NCBI RefSeq assembly: GCF_003469185.1
Contig: NZ_QSIL01000001.1
Span: 62,001 to 126,000, forward strand
Reading direction: 5' to 3'
From: Collinsella sp. AM34-10
GTDB taxonomy: Bacteria; Actinomycetota; Coriobacteriia; Coriobacteriales; Coriobacteriaceae
DNA: 64,000 bases
Shown: in pieces, positions 59,724-64,000 of the stretch
Numbering within the stretch: the stretch's first letter is position 1
Layout: every line of letters begins with the position of its first letter
The notes under the pieces: model-generated
What the model saw: the letters and a program-made list of their open reading frames with translations, nothing else
What the model was told of the DNA's origin: nothing
The model's database searches: none
Position numbers and translations under genes: made by a program

Positions 59724-60935
59724 ATGCTGTCTGTTGACGAGCAAATGCGTATCATCACCTCGGGCGCCGCGCAGATCGTTCCCGAGGCCGACCTTCGCAA
59801 GAAGCTTGAGAAGGGCGAGCCCCTCAACATCAAGCTCGGCGTCGACCCCACCAGCCCCGATCTGCACTTGGGCCACGCCGTGCCGCTGCGCAAGATGCGT
59901 CAGTTCCAGGACCTGGGCCACAACGTCACCCTCATCATCGGCAACGGCACCGCGTTGATTGGCGACCCTTCGGGCAAGAATTCCACCCGTCCGCAGCTTT
60001 CGCAGGAGCAGATCGAGGCCAATGCCGAGACCTACGTGAGCCAGGCCATGAAGATCCTGGATCCCGAGAAGACCACCATCGTGCACAACGGTGACTGGAT
60101 CTTGTCGATGGATCTGGCCGGTCTGCTGCAGGTGTGCTCCAAGTTCACCGTCGCCCGTATTCTCGAGCGCGACGACTTTACCAAGCGCTACCAGTCTCAG
60201 ACGCCGATCGCCCTGCATGAGTTCCTGTATCCCGTGATGCAGGCTTTCGACTCCGTGCAGATCAAGGCCGACGTGGAGATGGGCGGCACCGACCAGCTCT
60301 TCAACCTGCTTGCCGGCCGTGAGCTCATGGAGAAGATGGGCATGGAGCCACAGATCGCGCTCACCATGCCGCTGCTCGAGGGCACCGATGGCGTCCGTAA
60401 GATGTCCAAGTCCTACGGTAACTACATCGGCCTGACCGACGCGCCCAAGGATATGTTCGGCAAGACCATGTCCATCCCCGACGAGATGATCGGCAAGTAC
60501 TACCGCCTGGCGAGCTCGCTCACCCCGGCCGAGGTCGACAAGATCGACGCTGCCCTGGCCGACGGCTCCGCCGATCCCTATGAGCTCAAGCGCGCTCTGG
60601 GCCGCGACCTGTGCGACACCTACCACGGCGCCGGTGCAGGCGACGAGGCTCAGGCCGAGTTCGACCGCGTGTTCAAGGAGGGCCAGCTCGCCGACTTCCC
60701 CGAGAAGCACATTGAGCTGACTGTTAACGACGAGGGCCAGATCTACCTCGCCGGCCTGCTCAAGGACCTGGGCCTTTCGGCCAGCGCCGGCCAGGCCCGT
60801 CGCGACATCGACGGCGGCGGCGTCAAGATCAACGGCAAGGCCGTGGCTCCCAAGAGCTACAACATCGACCCCAGCGCCCTCAAGCTGGGCGACACCCTCT
60901 CCGTGGGCAAGCGCAAGGGCTTTAAGTTGGTCTAG
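59724..60935 (+). CDS. tyrS: Tyrosyl-tRNA synthetase
   Basis: 403 aa. Class I synthetase with HLGHAVPLRKM (HIGH motif near 48) and KMSKSYGN (KMSKS near 225), plus a C-terminal S4 domain (SAGQARRDIDGGGVKINGKAV). The upstream leader (59628-59723) has a short hairpin at 59676-59702 but is too short for a T-box. The ribosome binding site is AAAAGGAGGATACCC. Confidence 0.94.
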   Translation: MLSVDEQMRIITSGAAQIVPEADLRKKLEKGEPLNIKLGVDPTSPDLHLGHAVPLRKMRQFQDLGHNVTLIIGNGTALIGDPSGKNSTRPQLSQEQIEANAETYVSQAMKILDPEKTTIVHNGDWILSMDLAGLLQVCSKFTVARILERDDFTKRYQSQTPIALHEFLYPVMQAFDSVQIKADVEMGGTDQLFNLLAGRELMEKMGMEPQIALTMPLLEGTDGVRKMSKSYGNYIGLTDAPKDMFGKTMSIPDEMIGKYYRLASSLTPAEVDKIDAALADGSADPYELKRALGRDLCDTYHGAGAGDEAQAEFDRVFKEGQLADFPEKHIELTVNDEGQIYLAGLLKDLGLSASAGQARRDIDGGGVKINGKAVAPKSYNIDPSALKLGDTLSVGKRKGFKLV

Positions 60936-60964
60936 CAAGTAGGTCAACCTAACATGTGCAATAG

Positions 60965-60998
60965 GGCCGCAGCCGGGATTCCCGACTGCGGCCTTTTT
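60965..60998 (+). terminator. Terminator after tyrS
   Basis: GGCCGCAG (60965-60972) pairs with CTGCGGCC (60986-60993), followed by TTTTT. Confidence 0.9.
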
Positions 60999-61000
60999 AG

Positions 61001-61087
61001 ATGATCCCTTGGGGACGGAGGAAAACGGATCACCGAGGGGGTCGGTTTGGCCCGGTGATCCGTTTTCCTCCGTCCCCAAGGGATCAT
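61001..61087. repeat. Perfect 35-bp-arm inverted repeat
   Basis: Bases 61001-61035 are the exact reverse complement of 61053-61087, around a 17-base centre. Each arm contains TTGGGGACGGAGGAAAACG, sharing GGGGAC with the element at 1782-1832. It lies directly after the tyrS terminator and 126 bases before adenine deaminase. The exact match of both arms suggests a recent or actively maintained element. Confidence 0.9.
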
Positions 61088-61213
61088 TTGGCAGTGCCGT
61101 TAAGCGGAAGGGGTGTTATCGGCGGCCTCCTTTTGGGCATACAATGGCTATTGGTTTGCTGCGGTGAAGGCATGTCCGCTCCGCAGCTTTTTTCTACGGT
61201 TAAAGGAGTATGT

Positions 61214-63034
61214 ATGTCCGTTGAGGTCATGAGGTCTGTGATCGAGGCCGCCGAGGGTCGCGTGCCCGTTGACACGCTGTTTGCCAACGCACAGATTGTC
61301 GATGTGTACGGTCAGCGCGTGGCGCCCGGTAGCGTTGCCGTCAAGGATGGCGTGATCGTCGGTGTGCTCTACGATGGTCGCGACGATGCCGCCGGCACCT
61401 ACGAGGCGACCGAGGTCATCGATTGCCAGGGCCGCTATCTTGCCCCCGGTTTTATTGACGGACACTTGCATATCGAGTCTTCGAACATCCGCCCTGCCGA
61501 GTATGCGCGCATGGCGGCGACGCGCGGTACCACCACCGCTATTGCCGACAGCCACGAGATCGCTAATGTTTCTGGCTTGGACGGCCTGCGCTTTATGATC
61601 GAGGACGGTCGTCGCGCTCCTATTTCCATCAAGTACATGATGCCTTCGTGCGTGCCCGCGCTGCCCGACGAGCAGGCCGGTGCCGTCATCACCGCTGCTG
61701 ATATGCAGGCGTTTTTTGCCGAGCATCCGGGCGATGTCTTTGGTCTGGGCGAAATGATGAACCTGCCGGGCGTCTTTATGGCCGATCCCGAGACCTGCGC
61801 TCGTATCGACGCTGCCAACCAGACGCCGTCCAAACAGGTTGACGGTCACGCCCCGCTCGTTGCCGGCAAGGACCTCAACGCCTATGCCGCAGCAGGTATT
61901 ATCGCTGACCATGAGTCGACGATTCCCGAGGAGGCGCTCGACAAGCTGTCTCGCGGCATGTACGTGATGCTGCGCGAGGGTACGTGCAGCCATGACCTGG
62001 CCAACCTGTCGCCGATGCTGCTGGAAAACCCCGCCCGTGCCCGCCGCTGCTGCTTTGCGACCGACGACCGCGCCCCTTCCGACGCGCTTTCGACCGGCAT
62101 GATCGACAATGCCTGCCGCGTGGCTATCGAGGCCGGCATCGACCCGGTGGTCGCCATCTCCATGGCGTCCCTCTCCACGGCCGAGGCGTTTGGCCTGGAT
62201 CACGGCTGCCGCGACCCGCACGAGCTCCGCGGCGCCATCGCCCCGGGCAAGCGTGCCGACCTGCTGGTGCTCAATGACCTGACGTTTGCCACGGCTCCGC
62301 ATCGCGTATATGCCGCCGGTGCCCTGGTGGCGCAGGACGGTACCTTTGTGGGCGAGATTGCACCCGAGATGGCCGAGGTTGCGGCCCTTGCCGACGAGCT
62401 GCGCGCCTCCGTTAAGCTGCCGAAGCTTTCGCTCGACGTGTTCGACTATGCCTTTAAGCCGGGCGAGGCCGTGATCGACGTGGTGCCGGGTAAGGCCATC
62501 ACGGGTATGGTTCGCCCCGAGAGTGCCGAGGGCCTGCGCCGCATTATGCTGATCGAGCGCCATGGCCGCGGCGTGTCGCTGCAGGCCGAGGGCGCCGACG
62601 GTGATGGTCCTGCGGGCCTGGGTCTTGTCGGCAAGCATATCGGTCGCGGCTGGGTGCGTGGCTTCACCATCACAGGCGGTGCCATCGCCTCGACGATCGG
62701 TCACGACTCGCACAACGTATGCGTGGTGGGCGACAATGCCGCCGATATGATGGCTGCCGTCGAGGCCGTGGGCCAGGGCGGTCACGTACTGGTGCGCAAC
62801 GGCGAGGTCGTGGCGCGCATCCCGCTGGCGCTCGGCGGCCTGATGAGCGAAGGCACGGCCGAGGATGTCGCCGCGCAGCACGACGACTTTATGGTCAAGG
62901 CGCGCGCCATGGGCATCGAGCCGCCGCTCGACCCCATCATGGGCATCATCTTCCTGCCCCTGCCGGTTATCCCGACGCTCCGCATCCGCCCCGAGGGCAT
63001 GTTCGACGTCACAACCTTCACCTACGCCGACTAG
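61214..63034 (+). CDS. ade: Adenine deaminase
   Basis: 606 aa amidohydrolase converting adenine to hypoxanthine and ammonia. Metal-site motifs are FIDGHLHIESS (near 83), DGHAPLVAGKDLNAY and FATDDRAPSDAL; the C-terminal domain has TGGAIASTIGHDSHNVCVVG, typical of Ade. ATG 61214 follows AAAGGAGTATGT. Its product would feed the xanthine-dehydrogenase-type enzyme at 15943. Confidence 0.94.
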   Translation: MSVEVMRSVIEAAEGRVPVDTLFANAQIVDVYGQRVAPGSVAVKDGVIVGVLYDGRDDAAGTYEATEVIDCQGRYLAPGFIDGHLHIESSNIRPAEYARMAATRGTTTAIADSHEIANVSGLDGLRFMIEDGRRAPISIKYMMPSCVPALPDEQAGAVITAADMQAFFAEHPGDVFGLGEMMNLPGVFMADPETCARIDAANQTPSKQVDGHAPLVAGKDLNAYAAAGIIADHESTIPEEALDKLSRGMYVMLREGTCSHDLANLSPMLLENPARARRCCFATDDRAPSDALSTGMIDNACRVAIEAGIDPVVAISMASLSTAEAFGLDHGCRDPHELRGAIAPGKRADLLVLNDLTFATAPHRVYAAGALVAQDGTFVGEIAPEMAEVAALADELRASVKLPKLSLDVFDYAFKPGEAVIDVVPGKAITGMVRPESAEGLRRIMLIERHGRGVSLQAEGADGDGPAGLGLVGKHIGRGWVRGFTITGGAIASTIGHDSHNVCVVGDNAADMMAAVEAVGQGGHVLVRNGEVVARIPLALGGLMSEGTAEDVAAQHDDFMVKARAMGIEPPLDPIMGIIFLPLPVIPTLRIRPEGMFDVTTFTYAD

Positions 63035-63173
63035 TCATCGGGGACGTTCTTAAACGTCTAGTCGCCTGCGACACTCTTTGACGTGTTGCCTGGCGCTGCG
63101 ACCGTGGGACCTCTGACGCGCGTGAGCTATTTGCTAGGTCCTTGTAACGTTTGCGCCCGCGGAGTCTTACCTG

Positions 63174-63235
63174 AGCTCCCTTTGGGTACGTTGGAATTGG
63201 ATACGCGTTCGATTCCAACAGGCCCGAAGGGAGCT
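63174..63235 (+). promoter_or_regulatory. Long hairpin that includes the ribosome binding site of the HAD gene
   Basis: AGCTCCCTT (63174-63182) pairs with AAGGGAGCT (63227-63235), with GGG/CCC and TTGGAAT/ATTCCAA inner stems and a 14-base loop. The 3' arm carries the GGGAG ribosome binding site and is followed by TTTCT, then the ATG at 63241. The structure could block translation or act as an attenuator for this gene. Confidence 0.5.
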
Positions 63236-63240
63236 TTTCT

Positions 63241-64000
63241 ATGTTTAAACTGATTGCATCCGATATGGACGGCACACTGCTTGACGAAAACGGCCAGGTG
63301 CCTCCCGAGACTTACGAACTGATTCTGGCGCTACACGAGCATGGCGTGCATTTTGCCGCATCGTCAGGTCGCCGCTACGATCGCCTGTGCGAGTTCTTTG
63401 CGCCCGTTCGCGACAAGATGGACTTTGTCGCCGCTAACGGTGCCCAAGTCTACGCCGACGGCAAAATGGTAGACCGTGAGGTGTATTCGCACCTGGCGAT
63501 TCGAAAGCTCGCCCAAGCAGTCGCGACGTTTCCCAATCTGCATCTTGCGCTCTTTGACCGAACCAAGTCCTTCCTGCTCGATGACGAGTGCAAGTTCGTG
63601 CGTGAGGTCGATAAGGACCTTCCCAATGCCGAGCGTATTTGGGAGCTGCCCGATCCCAGCGTAAATATCATCAAGGCGAGTATCTTTTGCGATGACGGTG
63701 TCGTTATGGACAGCGCCTACGTGCTACAGCGCGAACTTGGTCAGCTCTTTACTTTTGCGCCTTCGGGCAACGCGTGGATCGATGCTATGCAGCCCGGTGT
63801 GTCGAAGGCCTCGGGCATCGCGCAGCTCGCGGAACACTACGGCATTGGACGCGACGAGGTCATGGCGTTTGGCGACTCGATGAACGACTACGAGATCATT
63901 CGCTTTGTCGGCACGGGCTGCGCGATGGAAAACGCGCGCCCCGCGCTCAAAGCGGTTGCCGATCGCGTCGTAGGCTGCAACCGCGACCACGCCGTTCAGC
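63241..64000 (+). CDS. Cof-type HAD-superfamily phosphatase (3'-truncated by window edge)
   Basis: 253 codons are seen before the sequence ends. Motif I is ASDMDGTLLDENG (residues 7-19), motif II ASSGRRYDR near 40, and motif IV FGDSMNDYE near 209, with the alpha/beta cap between, as in Cof-type (C2B) HAD enzymes that hydrolyse sugar or nucleotide phosphates or related metabolites. The substrate cannot be told. It runs to the last base without a stop. Confidence 0.88.
   Translation, partial: MFKLIASDMDGTLLDENGQVPPETYELILALHEHGVHFAASSGRRYDRLCEFFAPVRDKMDFVAANGAQVYADGKMVDREVYSHLAIRKLAQAVATFPNLHLALFDRTKSFLLDDECKFVREVDKDLPNAERIWELPDPSVNIIKASIFCDDGVVMDSAYVLQRELGQLFTFAPSGNAWIDAMQPGVSKASGIAQLAEHYGIGRDEVMAFGDSMNDYEIIRFVGTGCAMENARPALKAVADRVVGCNRDHAVQ

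Noticed and set aside
1..64000. tRNA or rRNA genes
   Set aside because: No cloverleaf with a TTCGA-type arm or rRNA core sequence was found by eye in the gaps. Short runs such as GATTCGAATG at 4251 lack the rest of the structure.

Overview
This window looks like the chromosome of a Coriobacteriia gut anaerobe, most likely Collinsella. The reasons are the high G+C, the strong C/G preference at third codon positions, the anaerobic selenium/molybdenum purine genes, and short palindromic repeats in many intergenic gaps. The genus is an inference from gene content and style; no rRNA or tRNA gene was recognised in the window.

The backbone is the S10-spc-alpha ribosomal superoperon, and it is split in two. 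Bases 1-1716 carry rplP(partial)-rpmC-rpsQ-rplN-rplX and end in a terminator. The order resumes only at 42621, with rplE-rpsZ-rpsH-rplF-rplR-rpsE-rpmD-rplO-secY-adk-map-infA-rpmJ-rpsM-rpsK-rpsD-rpoA-rplQ-truA. About 41 kb lies between rplX and rplE, which are normally adjacent.

The inserted segment has three parts. (1) 1.8-9 kb: a Gfo/Idh/MocA oxidoreductase with a DeoR regulator, an RluA pseudouridine synthase with a U32 protein, and RidA. (2) An anaerobic purine/urate degradation system in two blocks. At 8.3-18.7 kb are a YheO-type regulator, an NCS2 permease, ssnA, ygfK, a polyferredoxin and the xanthine-dehydrogenase-like xdhD. At 30.8-42.3 kb are a second YheO-type regulator, ygeX/dpaL, ygeY, ygeW, a MocA-like cytidylyltransferase, hyuA, yqeC, yqeB, an XdhC-like protein and a second NCS2 permease. 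(3) At 18.8-30.7 kb, between those blocks, an accessory island: a DUF234-type ATPase, a DUF4143-type ATPase remnant, a probable type I toxin-antitoxin locus, a DnaQ-like exonuclease, a large unrecognised protein with a Gly/Ala-rich hydrophobic segment, a DUF262/DUF1524 (GmrSD-like) nuclease, an intact DUF4143-type ATPase and a single-pass membrane protein. Adenine deaminase at 61.2 kb would feed the same purine pathway.

After truA come a glycosyltransferase-like protein, argR, a class A penicillin-binding protein, a second U32 protein, tyrS, adenine deaminase and a HAD phosphatase that runs off the end.

The most striking structure is in the non-coding DNA. The ATPase genes of the accessory island each sit by a different repeat system with constant spacing: four direct repeats at exactly 23 bp before the ATPase remnant, four at exactly 33 bp before the intact DUF4143 ATPase, and a perfect 23-bp-arm palindrome before the DUF234 ATPase, which is also bracketed by two arrays of one ~61-bp palindromic unit. 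Elsewhere there is a six-copy alternating array with ~40-bp pitch (4105-4316), 10-bp phased half-sites before the oxidoreductase/DeoR pair, near-identical palindromes on both sides of the second purine permease, and a perfect 35-bp-arm inverted repeat before adenine deaminase.
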